A program made the translations under genes and the position numbers. Source: Candidatus Dadabacteria bacterium (GTDB taxonomy: Bacteria; J088). From it: DNA of 7,253 nucleotides. Numbering within the stretch: the stretch's first letter is position 1; each line of letters opens with the position of its first letter. Below, piece by piece: positions 1-6,540 of this stretch. The notes beneath the pieces were generated by a model. The model searched no databases, was not told the origin of the DNA, and saw nothing but the letters and a program-made list of their open reading frames with translations. The stretch covers positions 1 through 7,253 of the forward strand of contig RFIY01000134.1 in NCBI GenBank assembly GCA_003695505.1, in the 5' to 3' direction.

Positions 1-5
1 GAGGG

Positions 6-37
6 TGAAACACGTTTCAGTTTACCATCTGGTAAAC
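6..37. repeat. Two adjacent inverted repeats just downstream of the tRNA gene
   Basis: Two perfect dyads lie end to end. At 6-19, TGAAAC and GTTTCA are separated by 2 bases. At 20-37, GTTTACC and GGTAAAC are separated by a 4-base loop (ATCT). On the minus strand they begin 15 bases past the 3' end of the tRNA, so the 7-bp hairpin could end or help process the tRNA transcript. No run of T follows on that strand, so it is not a canonical intrinsic terminator. The 6-19 dyad has too small a centre for a good RNA hairpin and looks more like a protein-binding palindrome. The function is inferred and uncertain. Confidence 0.4.
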
Positions 38-52
38 CGCCTGCCAAAAGCA

Positions 53-126
53 TGCCCTCGGCAGGAATCGAACCTGCGGCCTGGTGCTTAGGAGGCACCC
101 GCTCTATCCAACTGAGCTACGAGGGC
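53..126 (-). tRNA. tRNA-Arg (anticodon CCT)
   Basis: Read on the minus strand, the 74 bases fold into a complete cloverleaf. The acceptor stem is GCCCTCG/CGAGGGC (7 bp), the D arm is GCTC...GAGC, the anticodon stem is GGTGC/GCACC around loop CTCCTAA, and the variable loop has 5 bases. The T arm is GCAGG/CCTGC with loop TTCGATT, and the discriminator base is A. Loop positions 3-5 give anticodon CCT, which reads the AGG arginine codon. This codon is normally rare in GC-rich proteobacteria. The genomic bases after the discriminator are TG, so the CCA tail is not encoded and must be added by tRNA nucleotidyltransferase. The gene is divergent from metX. No convincing promoter for it was found in 127-200. 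Confidence 0.97.
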
Positions 127-189
127 AACTCGAATTTTGTGATTGATCGCAGTGTGTTTACCGCCAGAACAGTGTACGCGATCCTCAAA

Positions 190-218
190 TTGGCAACCAG
201 TATCGCCTGTGATCGTAT
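190..218 (+). promoter_or_regulatory. Possible metX promoter
   Basis: TTGGCA at 190-195 (5 of 6 matches to the sigma-70 -35 box) is followed after 17 bases by TCGTAT at 213-218. That is a poor -10 box, but TGA precedes it, giving the extended -10 form. Transcription would begin near 225 and leave a leader of about 55 bases. I saw no MetJ-like boxes and no SAM- or SAH-riboswitch consensus in 127-280. This is a weak prediction by eye only. Confidence 0.3.
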
Positions 219-280
219 CGCGGACTGGCAAACACGCCCCGGCTCGGAGTACCGGCTTCGATCTGCGACAATGTAACGCG

Positions 281-1468
281 ATGAACGACAAGACCCATGA
301 TCGAACGGCGATGATCGTCGAGCCTCAGTTTGCCTCGGTAACTGCGGAGCAGGGACCGCTTGAGCTGGAATGCGGCGAGCGGTTGACCGATGTCACAGTC
401 TGTTATGAGACCTGGGGCACGCTGAACGAGGAACGCAGCAACGCGATCCTGATCTGTCACGCCCTGAGCGGCAGCGCACACGCCGCCGGCTGGCACGATG
501 GTGATGATCGCCCCGGCTGGTGGCACGATATGATCGGGCCAGGCAAGGCATTCGATACCGATCGCTATTTCGTCGTATGTTCCAATGTGCTCGGCGGTTG
601 CTACGGCACGACCGGGCCGTGTTCGCCCCACCCCGCCGATGGACGCCCCTGGGGCATCCGCTTTCCAATCGTGACGGTACGCGACATGGTTTCCGTACAG
701 CGGCGTTTGATGGATCTCCTGGGCATTGAACGCTGGTTCTCGGTCGCTGGGGGCAGCCTTGGCGGCATGCAGGCACTGGAATGGGCCTGGCGCTATCCGG
801 ACCGCGTACTTTCGGTGATGCCGCTGGCGACCTCGGCCGCACTCAGTCCCCAGGGTATCGCCTTCAATGAGGTTGGGCGTCAGGCGATCATGTCTGACCC
901 ACACTGGAACAATGGCGACTACTACGACCGGACGCAAAAGCCCGACAAGGGACTGTCGATCGCCCGCATGATCGGCCACATCACCTATTTGTCGGACGAG
1001 TCGATGATGCAGAAATTTGGCCGGCGCGGTCGCGCATTGCGCGACTTCCACTTCGGACACAAAGAGGGGTATCACTTCGACGTCGAAAGCTATCTGCACT
1101 ACAAGGGCAATCAGTTCACGCAGCGTTTCGATGCGAATACCTACCTGTACGTCACCAAGGCGATGGACCTGTTCGATCTGCCCGCAGAGGCCGGAAGCCT
1201 CAAGTCGGCCTTCCGCAATCCGCGCGCGCGCTTCCTCGTCGTCAGCTTCTCGAGCGACTGGTTGTTCCCTCCGGTTCAGAGCCGTGAGATCGTCCAGGGG
1301 CTGCGCGCGAATCTGGCGGATGTGACCTACTACGAAGTACAGTCCGACAAGGGGCACGACGCGTTCCTGATCGAAGTCGACGAGCTGACGCAAATTGTCC
1401 GGCGCTTTTTGAACCGGGTCGAAATCAAGGGAGAAAGCCACTTTGCCACGACCCCATCCAAGATTTAA
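281..1468 (+). CDS. metX: Homoserine O-acyltransferase (MetX family)
   Basis: This enzyme transfers an acyl group to the hydroxyl of L-homoserine, the committed step of methionine synthesis, in the cytoplasm. The product is 395 residues from the ATG at 281, normal for the family. It has an alpha/beta-hydrolase fold. The nucleophile elbow GGSLGG puts the catalytic serine at residue 159; Asp326 lies in SSDWLFP and His359 in KGHDAF, completing the triad. The oxyanion/substrate region NVLGGCYGTTGPCSP (102-116) and the stretch GIAFNEVGRQAI (192-203) are also typical. The family contains acetyl-CoA and succinyl-CoA users, and members acting on serine, so the acyl donor cannot be fixed here. The start is uncertain: an in-frame ATG at 311 is also possible, and neither has a clear ribosome-binding site. 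The open frame runs back to 143, but the extra residues look non-coding. metW follows with overlap. Confidence 0.95.
   Translation: MNDKTHDRTAMIVEPQFASVTAEQGPLELECGERLTDVTVCYETWGTLNEERSNAILICHALSGSAHAAGWHDGDDRPGWWHDMIGPGKAFDTDRYFVVCSNVLGGCYGTTGPCSPHPADGRPWGIRFPIVTVRDMVSVQRRLMDLLGIERWFSVAGGSLGGMQALEWAWRYPDRVLSVMPLATSAALSPQGIAFNEVGRQAIMSDPHWNNGDYYDRTQKPDKGLSIARMIGHITYLSDESMMQKFGRRGRALRDFHFGHKEGYHFDVESYLHYKGNQFTQRFDANTYLYVTKAMDLFDLPAEAGSLKSAFRNPRARFLVVSFSSDWLFPPVQSREIVQGLRANLADVTYYEVQSDKGHDAFLIEVDELTQIVRRFLNRVEIKGESHFATTPSKI
1428..1445 (+). promoter_or_regulatory. Ribosome-binding site and TTG start codon of metW
   Basis: AGGGAGA at 1428-1434 is a good Shine-Dalgarno match 8 bases ahead of TTG at 1443-1445. 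The next in-frame ATG (1544) falls inside the SAM-binding motif, so it cannot be the start. This site therefore settles the unusual TTG start. It lies within the last codons of metX, which suggests that the two genes are translated in a coupled way. Confidence 0.8.
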
Positions 1469-2102
1469 CCGCGCTGACGTCCCCAATACCGAGCGACGCC
1501 TTGATCCCTACATCGAGGCGTACGTCCCGCACGGCGCGCGTGTCATGGATCTCGGCTGCGGCCGCGGGGAACTGCTCGAGCGGCTGATTGCCAGCCGCAA
1601 CATACAGGCCCGCGGTGTCGAAATTCACGCCGATGCAATCAAGACGTGTATCGAGAAGGGCCTGAGTGTCTACCAGGGGGACATCGATGATGGTTTCGAG
1701 GATTTCGACGACGGAGTCTTTGATGTCGTCATTCTGAACCTCACGGTCGCCATGCTGCATACACCGCATACGGTGCTGCAGGAAGTCGTGCGCATTGGCC
1801 AGCGAGCCATCGTCTCTTTCTACAATCTGGGGTATCTGCCGCGCCGCCAGAAATTTGCCGCGACCGGCTGCGTCAGCGAGCTGCATCCCGATGGAGATCG
1901 CTGGTACGAGTCCTTGCAAATCCATCCGTTTTCGATCATCGATTTCGAACGTCTTTGCGAACGTCTGGGCATCACATGCGAGCACGCGACCTGGCTCGAC
2001 GAGCAATTTCGTTCGTTTGTAGCCGACAGCAGCCAGGCGCAGGATCGCGCCAGCACGGCGGTCTACCTGCTCCGGCGAGCCGGCTCTGTCCCATCATCCT
2101 GA
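1443..2102 (+). CDS. metW: Methionine biosynthesis protein MetW
   Basis: MetW is a class I SAM-dependent methyltransferase-fold protein. In many proteobacteria it is encoded directly after metX and is needed, with MetX, for methionine synthesis; its exact reaction is not settled. The product is 219 residues, close to the family's usual 195-220. The glycine-rich SAM-binding motif VMDLGCGRGEL is at residues 34-44. It is followed by the acidic end of beta-2 (GVEIHADAI), then by GDIDDGFEDF, and by the MetW-type block AIVSFYNLGY. A conserved WYESLQIH segment precedes the C-terminal IDFERLCERLGI. The TTG start overlaps metX by 26 bases, so the pair is almost certainly one operon. The stop codon is followed at once by a GC-rich hairpin. 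Confidence 0.93.
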   Translation: MPRPHPRFNRADVPNTERRLDPYIEAYVPHGARVMDLGCGRGELLERLIASRNIQARGVEIHADAIKTCIEKGLSVYQGDIDDGFEDFDDGVFDVVILNLTVAMLHTPHTVLQEVVRIGQRAIVSFYNLGYLPRRQKFAATGCVSELHPDGDRWYESLQIHPFSIIDFERLCERLGITCEHATWLDEQFRSFVADSSQAQDRASTAVYLLRRAGSVPSS

Positions 2103-2103
2103 C

Positions 2104-2120
2104 GCGCCGCCTGTCGGCGC
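2104..2120 (+). terminator. GC-rich hairpin after metW
   Basis: GCGCCG (2104-2109) pairs with CGGCGC (2115-2120) around a 5-base loop, starting 2 bases after the metW stop codon. The stem is strong, but no T-run follows, so this is at best a weak or factor-assisted terminator for metXW. Confidence 0.35.
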
Positions 2121-2185
2121 ATCCGAATCAACAGTCGAAGGCTGGATCTGTTTCTGTCCCGTGTATTTGGCGCGCACAGACAGTT

Positions 2186-2233
2186 CCGCGATCACCCTGC
2201 CCAGAGCCGCGCCGCGGTCGCCAGGTGACGCGG
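2186..2233. repeat. Imperfect inverted repeat in the convergent metW/dctM gap
   Basis: CCGCG at 2186-2190 pairs with CGCGG at 2229-2233, and TCACC at 2192-2196 pairs with GGTGA at 2224-2228. Two further pairs (2198-2199 with 2222-2223) extend the stem. That makes 12 base pairs with two single-base bulges on the left arm. The loop of about 22 bases is itself GC-rich and holds CCGCGCCGCGG. It begins 16 bases beyond the dctM stop codon on the minus strand and could serve both converging transcripts as a terminator. No T-run is present on either side, so the role is inferred from position. Confidence 0.35.
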
Positions 2234-2248
2234 TTCGTCAACTCGTGC

Positions 2249-3523
2249 TTACAGCAGCCCCAACGATATTGACGGGATGTAGGTGATCAGCAGCAGCCCA
2301 ACCAGCAACAGCAGCACAAACGGCAATGCGCCGCGCACAACTTCGGTAAAGGGCCGATTGAAGATCGACGTCGCGACGAACAGGTTGAGCCCCAGCGGCG
2401 GCGTCAAGAAGCCGATCTCGAGATTGACGATGAAAATCACGCCCAGATGCACGGGATCGACGCCGTACTGCTTGCCGACCGCGGCAATAATTGGCGCCAG
2501 AATCAGAATCGCGCTGATGATGTCCATGATGCAGCCGGTCACAAGCAACACGATGTTGGTCAGGATCAGGAACCCGACCTTGGTCGACACGAACTGCTCC
2601 AGCGCCTCGGTCAACAGCACCGGGACCCGTTGTAGCGTCAGGAAGTTCGCCAGTGCCGCCGCCAACGCAATGATCATCAGGATTGCGCCCATTTCTGTCA
2701 TCGAGCGCGTGATCAGCGCAGGTAGCTGGCGAAACGAAATTTCCTTGTGGATCAGCGTTTCGACGACAATGGCATACACGACCGCAAGGGCAGCCGCCTC
2801 ATTGACCGTTGTCATGCCGCTGTAGATCCCCCCGAGAATCATGACCGGCAACAGGATGCCCCAGAAGCCGTTGCGAAACGCCCTGGCGCTTTCGGCCAGT
2901 GAAAACGGGACGGTCGGCACGCCCGCCCGGTATCCACTGTAGACGCACCAGGCCATCAGAAGAGAAGCGAGCAACAGCCCGGGCCCGACGCCGGCAATAA
3001 AGAGACGACCGACACTGACGCCGTCCACCATGATCGCGTATACGATCATCGGAATACTCGGTGGAATCAGGATGCCCAGCGATCCGCTCGACGTGATCAG
3101 TCCCAGAGAAAAACGCTCCGGGTAATTGGCTGCTGACAAGGCAGGAAACATCACCATGCCGATTGCGACGACGGTCGCGGCGCTCGAGCCGCTGATCGCC
3201 GCAAAAATGACACATGCGAAGACGGTTGCGACACCGAGGCCGCCCGGCATCCAGCCGACGAGCGAGCGAGCGAACTCGGTCAGCTTTCGGCTGATGCCGC
3301 CACCAGTCATGATGACGCCAGCGAGCACGAAGTACGGGATCGCCAGAAGCGCCTCTTTGTTGAGGATGCCGTACATCTTCTGCGCGACCTGGAAACCCCA
3401 CTTGTCGGGCGGCATCGAGGTAAACAGCGCGAACGAAGCCAACGTGACCGAGCCAATGACCGCAAAGAGCGGAAACCCCAGCAGCAGCAAAACAAACGCG
3501 CCGATGATCACGAGCGCGATCAT
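2249..3523 (-). CDS. dctM: TRAP transporter large permease subunit (DctM family)
   Basis: This is the ion-gradient-driven channel subunit of a TRAP transporter in the inner membrane. It moves the solute delivered by the periplasmic binding protein, together with DctQ. The product is 424 residues, the usual DctM length, and is hydrophobic throughout, with about 12 membrane segments. Family hallmarks seen are ISGSSAATVVAIG (110-122), SGSLGILIPPSIPMIVYA (146-163), TVNEAAALAVVYA (239-251), and NLEIGFLTPPLGLNLFV (367-383) near the C-terminus. The ATG start at 3521-3523 overlaps the dctQ stop codon in an ATGA, indicating coupled translation. The frame stays open 67 codons further upstream, but that stretch lies inside dctQ and is not membrane-like. 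It is the last gene of the minus-strand run and meets metW convergently. The substrate is unknown. Confidence 0.96.
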   Translation of the reverse strand: MIALVIIGAFVLLLLGFPLFAVIGSVTLASFALFTSMPPDKWGFQVAQKMYGILNKEALLAIPYFVLAGVIMTGGGISRKLTEFARSLVGWMPGGLGVATVFACVIFAAISGSSAATVVAIGMVMFPALSAANYPERFSLGLITSSGSLGILIPPSIPMIVYAIMVDGVSVGRLFIAGVGPGLLLASLLMAWCVYSGYRAGVPTVPFSLAESARAFRNGFWGILLPVMILGGIYSGMTTVNEAAALAVVYAIVVETLIHKEISFRQLPALITRSMTEMGAILMIIALAAALANFLTLQRVPVLLTEALEQFVSTKVGFLILTNIVLLVTGCIMDIISAILILAPIIAAVGKQYGVDPVHLGVIFIVNLEIGFLTPPLGLNLFVATSIFNRPFTEVVRGALPFVLLLLVGLLLITYIPSISLGLL

Positions 3524-4128
3524 TCGCCGCCTCCGGACGACTGCGCTCCACCGCCAAGCAGTTCCTCGATGCCACTCGGCACGCGCCGTTTCTCGCGCGG
3601 CCAGACGCCCAACCAGATGGCCAGATCCTCCAGCGACAGTTGCAGGAAGCGCAACGTCATCAGCGATAGTGCAACCGGCATGACGACGACGACGTATTTC
3701 GTTTCGAGTGGCATGTCCTGCCACGGAAGCACGACGCCCATCAGACGCCGAAATTGTACGCCGGGGCTGTCGAGGTAGGCCAGAGATGCGTACACCAGGT
3801 AACCGAGCAACGCCGCAGTGCCGGCCTGAACGAAAACGGCCAGCAAGAGTTCGGCGCGGCGTTCCCCGAGCAGACGCGGTACCGCGTCGACGACGATGTG
3901 TCGTTTTTCTCGCGTCGCCAGCGATGCACTGAGGAATCCAACCCAGACCAGGAGGACCGTTGCCCAGTTTGTCGCGCCGTAGAGGTTGTAGTCCGCAAAA
4001 AAGCGCAGCATACTCTGCGCAAAGACGAGCAGAACCATGGCGAGCGCCGCGATCGCGACAACGATGCGCTCGATCACCGCTACGGCATCATCCACCCGGC
4101 GCCAGCCGTCAAGGAACGTTCCGAACAT
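3520..4128 (-). CDS. dctQ: TRAP transporter small permease subunit (DctQ family)
   Basis: This is the small four-helix membrane subunit that pairs with DctM in TRAP transporters. The 202-residue product shows hydrophobic segments at about 22-43, 55-72, 93-115 and 143-166. The family-typical basic cytoplasmic motif REKRHIVVD (73-81) follows the second helix. The C-terminal tail (about 180-202) is charged and then Gly/Ser-rich, with no conserved domain seen. It begins 21 bases after the binding-protein stop codon; the GGAAG sequence upstream sits rather far from the ATG, so its ribosome site is weak. Its stop overlaps the dctM start by 4 bases. In Treponema the equivalent subunits are fused (TatQM), whereas here they are separate genes. 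Confidence 0.93.
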   Translation of the reverse strand: MFGTFLDGWRRVDDAVAVIERIVVAIAALAMVLLVFAQSMLRFFADYNLYGATNWATVLLVWVGFLSASLATREKRHIVVDAVPRLLGERRAELLLAVFVQAGTAALLGYLVYASLAYLDSPGVQFRRLMGVVLPWQDMPLETKYVVVVMPVALSLMTLRFLQLSLEDLAIWLGVWPREKRRVPSGIEELLGGGAQSSGGGE

Positions 4129-4149
4129 CGCTTTGCGGACCGCCGCTTC

Positions 4150-5169
4150 CTATTTCTCGCCGTGCTGCTTGCGGTACTCCGCCTTACCCTGCTCCGCGAG
4201 GCGCAAGGCCTCCGCACCAATCATCGCGCGGATTTTCGGATCATTCGCGATCCCGGCGGTACGCGCACGGAACTGTTCACGCTCCTGCGGGGTCAGCTCG
4301 ATCACCTCACGACCCATGGATTTGATTACATCCGCCAACTCCCGCTCGGCCTTGAGCAGGCGCCCGCGCATGTCTTTTTCGGCCTCGCGCATCATACTGT
4401 AGAACACCTGCTGGTGTTGTTTGGAAACGGTATCCCACCAGCCCTTGTTGCAGACCATCACCGCAGGCTGGTAAATGTGGCCGCTCAGTGTCACTTCATT
4501 GATGATTTCGGCCCAGCCCGTCGCCATGATCAGCACGAGCGTATTGTCCCCACCATCGATGATGCCGCGTTCAAGCGCCTGGTAAATCTCGGTCGTCGCG
4601 AGCGGAATCGGATTGACACCAAGCGCTTTCCAGAACGCGATATGGACCGGGCTCTCCTGCGTACGCATCCGCAACCCTTTCAGATCGTCCGGCGTACGCA
4701 CCTTGCGATCGCCCTTGATGAAAAAGTGGCGCCAGCCATTTTCGCTCCAGCCGAGCAGCACGAGTCCGATCTTTTCGACTTCTTTCGCAAAGAAATCTCG
4801 GAAATAATTGTCGATGACGTAGTAGGCCTCTTCGCGGCTTTTCCAGTAAAACGGGATTTCGAATACCTGCATACTCGGCACCAGGTTGGCCAGCGCGCCC
4901 GTTGAAATGCCGGAACATTCGATGGCACCGATCTGGGTGCTCTCGACCATCTGAATTTCGTCGCCAAGCTGCCCGCCCGGAAAGATCTGCCAGCGGAACT
5001 GACCACCCGTGGCCTGCTGAAGGTTCTTCGACATCAGCTCGAGGCTTTCGTCCCACGGCGATCCATCGGGGGCCATCGTGCCGAGCTTGACTTTCGTCAC
5101 CTCGGCGCCGGCCGTAGCCGACACGAAGAAAGAAAGTGCGGCAACAATGAGGTATCGGAAAAATTTCAT
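4150..5169 (-). CDS. dctP: TRAP transporter periplasmic substrate-binding protein (DctP/TatP type)
   Basis: This protein captures the substrate in the periplasm and hands it to DctQM. The product is 339 residues, normal for the family. Residues 1-22 form a signal peptide (basic start, hydrophobic core, ATAGA before the likely cut ahead of EVTKV). There is no lipobox cysteine, so it should be a soluble periplasmic protein. DctP hallmarks are APDGSPWDESL (33-43), FPGGQLGDEIQMVE (63-76) and DDLKGLRMRTQES (161-173). Arg169 matches the family arginine that usually grips a substrate carboxylate. TEIYQALERGIIDGGDN (193-209) completes the set. AGGAG at 5176-5180 is a good ribosome site 6 bases before the ATG. 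Placement directly after a TatT gene suggests the TPR-associated (TPAT) subclass. The ligand cannot be read from sequence; organic acids are the commonest TRAP ligands, but TatT-linked systems may differ. Confidence 0.95.
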   Translation of the reverse strand: MKFFRYLIVAALSFFVSATAGAEVTKVKLGTMAPDGSPWDESLELMSKNLQQATGGQFRWQIFPGGQLGDEIQMVESTQIGAIECSGISTGALANLVPSMQVFEIPFYWKSREEAYYVIDNYFRDFFAKEVEKIGLVLLGWSENGWRHFFIKGDRKVRTPDDLKGLRMRTQESPVHIAFWKALGVNPIPLATTEIYQALERGIIDGGDNTLVLIMATGWAEIINEVTLSGHIYQPAVMVCNKGWWDTVSKQHQQVFYSMMREAEKDMRGRLLKAERELADVIKSMGREVIELTPQEREQFRARTAGIANDPKIRAMIGAEALRLAEQGKAEYRKQHGEK

Positions 5170-5198
5170 GCAAAACTCCTGCTATCAGTCCCCGAATC

Positions 5199-6113
5199 TT
5201 ACCAGTTTGAAGCGATGCGAACCTGCGGTGTACTCAGGCTGGCAAAACGGTCATCGACTTCTTCGAGCATATCTTTGGCCTTGTCCTGCTCGACTTTCTG
5301 CTCGGGAACGATGTCCGGCAGCACCGTCGGATCGGCTTCCAGCACCTCGGTCAGCAATTTCACATACAGGTCACGGTCCTGAACCTTCGTCGCATAGGTG
5401 TCGGCCATCAACACCTTTGTCCCCAGGTAATCCGGCGCGATCTTCAGGCTCTCCTCGTATTTCTGGCGCGCCAGCTCGACATCGCCGCCGGCAAACGATG
5501 GCGCGATCGAGTAGTAGGCGCCCCAGTAGCGCGGCGGCCCGCCGTAGAAATAGTCAGGATCCTTCTCGGTGACCCATTCCATCAGCTTTTTCACACGGTT
5601 CTTCTGCGCCAGTAACGTGGTAAAGCCCTTCAGCCGGGCCCACTTGCCGATCGCGCTCGCGGTCCAGTAGACGGCGGGCACATAGGATTCATCGAGCGCG
5701 GACAACGCATCTTCGATGTTCTTCCCTTCGTCGCGAACCAGCTTCGCGAACTCGAAGTTGGTTGCCATCGCCCGTTCGCCCCACTGCGCGGCCAGATCGT
5801 AGAGACGGATCTGTTCATCCTGATCGCCACGCGTGTACCCGTCACTCAAGAAATAATATGCGCGCGCGATCCGCGCCATAATCTCGGGCTGATTGGGATT
5901 GATGGCAATGGCCTGTTCATACAGCGAGATCGCCTCTTTCAGCTTTTCTGGATCTTCGCGGCTGATCCAGGCGGCCTCAGCGTCGGCCAGCACCTGAGCC
6001 AGATTGCCTTCGACACGCTTTTGATCGACTTCCCAACCCTGGACGCGGCTCGCGCCGCAGCCGGACACCACAACGGCCAGCGCACCGGCGATACACCATT
6101 TCAACGATTTCAT
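5199..6113 (-). CDS. tatT: TRAP transporter T-component lipoprotein (TatT family, TPR)
   Basis: TatT proteins are lipid-anchored periplasmic helical-repeat proteins that pair with a dedicated DctP-type binding protein. The Treponema pallidum member is known to form a trimer with a central pore. This product is 304 residues. It starts with a lipoprotein signal peptide ending in the lipobox VSGC, with the lipidated cysteine at residue 19. The rest is mostly alpha-helical with TPR-like pairs, such as LKEAISLYEQAIAINPN (58-74) followed by IMARIARAYYFLSDGY (78-93). Another repeat covers about 211-242 (VELARQKYEESLKIAPDY). The family block PAVYWTASAIGKWA (146-159) and GGPPRYWGAYYSIAP (191-205) are also present. 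The ATG at 6113 was chosen because a strong AGGAGGT site precedes it and the signal peptide begins there; the upstream open frame is a shadow of the regulator gene. The binding-protein gene follows 29 bases later. Confidence 0.93.
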   Translation of the reverse strand: MKSLKWCIAGALAVVVSGCGASRVQGWEVDQKRVEGNLAQVLADAEAAWISREDPEKLKEAISLYEQAIAINPNQPEIMARIARAYYFLSDGYTRGDQDEQIRLYDLAAQWGERAMATNFEFAKLVRDEGKNIEDALSALDESYVPAVYWTASAIGKWARLKGFTTLLAQKNRVKKLMEWVTEKDPDYFYGGPPRYWGAYYSIAPSFAGGDVELARQKYEESLKIAPDYLGTKVLMADTYATKVQDRDLYVKLLTEVLEADPTVLPDIVPEQKVEQDKAKDMLEEVDDRFASLSTPQVRIASNW

Positions 6114-6120
6114 AACAGGG

Positions 6121-6127
6121 ACCTCCT
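6121..6127 (-). promoter_or_regulatory. Ribosome-binding site of tatT
   Basis: The minus strand carries AGGAGGT, a near-perfect Shine-Dalgarno sequence 7 bases ahead of the tatT ATG. Its first base pairs are the gene junction itself: the last T of the stop codon of the upstream receiver gene lies next to and within this stretch. This ties translation of the two genes together and fixes the tatT start. It is the strongest ribosome site in the run, consistent with a lipoprotein needed in several copies per transporter. Confidence 0.8.
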
Positions 6128-6540
6128 CAGTCCTCCGTGGGTTCGTCTTCGAATACGATACCCTTCTCCGCGAGAATGATACGCACCTTTTCGACAAGAT
6201 CATCCGGATCAAAGGGTTTGACGACATATGCATCGCAACCGGCCTGAAACGCCCGCTGCAGGTGTTCCTGATCATCGCGCCCGGTGACGATGACGATGGC
6301 CGTCTGTTCCAGCTCGGGTTTCGACTTGACGACGCGACAGATCTGTTCACCACTGAGGTCGGGCAACATCAGATCGAGAAACACGAGGTCGGGACGTTCG
6401 GATACGATCATCTGCAATCCGCTCGCCCCTGTCAGGCTCTTCAGGATGCGCAATCCCGGCAACTGCCCGAGAATGCGCGCTTCTTCGTCCACGATCGACT
6501 GAACGTCGTCGACCAGCAATACTGTTGCTTTGTGAGTCAT
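6127..6540 (-). CDS. Stand-alone response-regulator receiver domain protein
   Basis: This is a CheY-like single-domain receiver of 137 residues, acting in the cytoplasm as a phosphate-accepting switch. All key positions are present: acidic pair Asp11-Asp12 in VLLVDDVQ, phospho-accepting Asp56 in VFLDLMLPD, Thr86 in VIVTGRDD, Tyr105 and Lys108 in DAYVVKPFDP. After about residue 125 only a short acidic tail remains (ending EDEPTED), so there is no DNA-binding or enzymatic output domain. Output must therefore go through protein contact or phosphotransfer. No histidine kinase lies in the window. The ATG overlaps the stop of the upstream 168-residue gene in an ATGA, and tatT begins 13 bases after its stop. 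The position suggests a link between signalling and the transporter, but the target is unknown. Confidence 0.93.
   Translation of the reverse strand: MTHKATVLLVDDVQSIVDEEARILGQLPGLRILKSLTGASGLQMIVSERPDLVFLDLMLPDLSGEQICRVVKSKPELEQTAIVIVTGRDDQEHLQRAFQAGCDAYVVKPFDPDDLVEKVRIILAEKGIVFEDEPTED

Noticed and set aside
143-280. Extension of metX back to an ATG at 143
   Set aside because: The extra 46 residues resemble no MetX N-terminus and the region is better explained as the intergenic promoter space between the tRNA and metX.
127-280. Possible SAM/SAH riboswitch or MetJ operator upstream of metX
   Set aside because: No conserved riboswitch core, pseudoknot arms or MetJ-like boxes could be found by eye in this 154-base stretch.
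185-1486. Long open frame (433 codons) on the minus strand opposite metX
   Set aside because: It mirrors metX almost end to end and shows no recognisable domain. In GC-rich genes, strong third-position bias often leaves antisense frames open.
2147-2170. Sequence TCTGTTTCTGTCCCGTGTAT resembling repeats often seen near REP-associated (Y1) transposases
   Set aside because: The match is from memory and partial, there is one copy only, and no transposase is present. A genome-wide search for further copies would be needed to revive it.
3524-3724. 67-codon N-terminal extension of dctM
   Set aside because: The extension lies in dctQ, is Arg-rich rather than membrane-like, and the ATG at 3523 gives the normal family N-terminus and length.
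3754-4905. Long open frame (383 codons) on the plus strand across dctQ and dctP
   Set aside because: It runs antisense to two well-identified genes, spans their junction and gives an Arg/His-rich protein with no known motifs, so it is a shadow frame.
6114-6353. 80-codon N-terminal extension of tatT
   Set aside because: It is Ser/Arg-rich, out of frame over the receiver gene, and would bury the lipoprotein signal peptide. The strong ribosome site points to the ATG at 6113.
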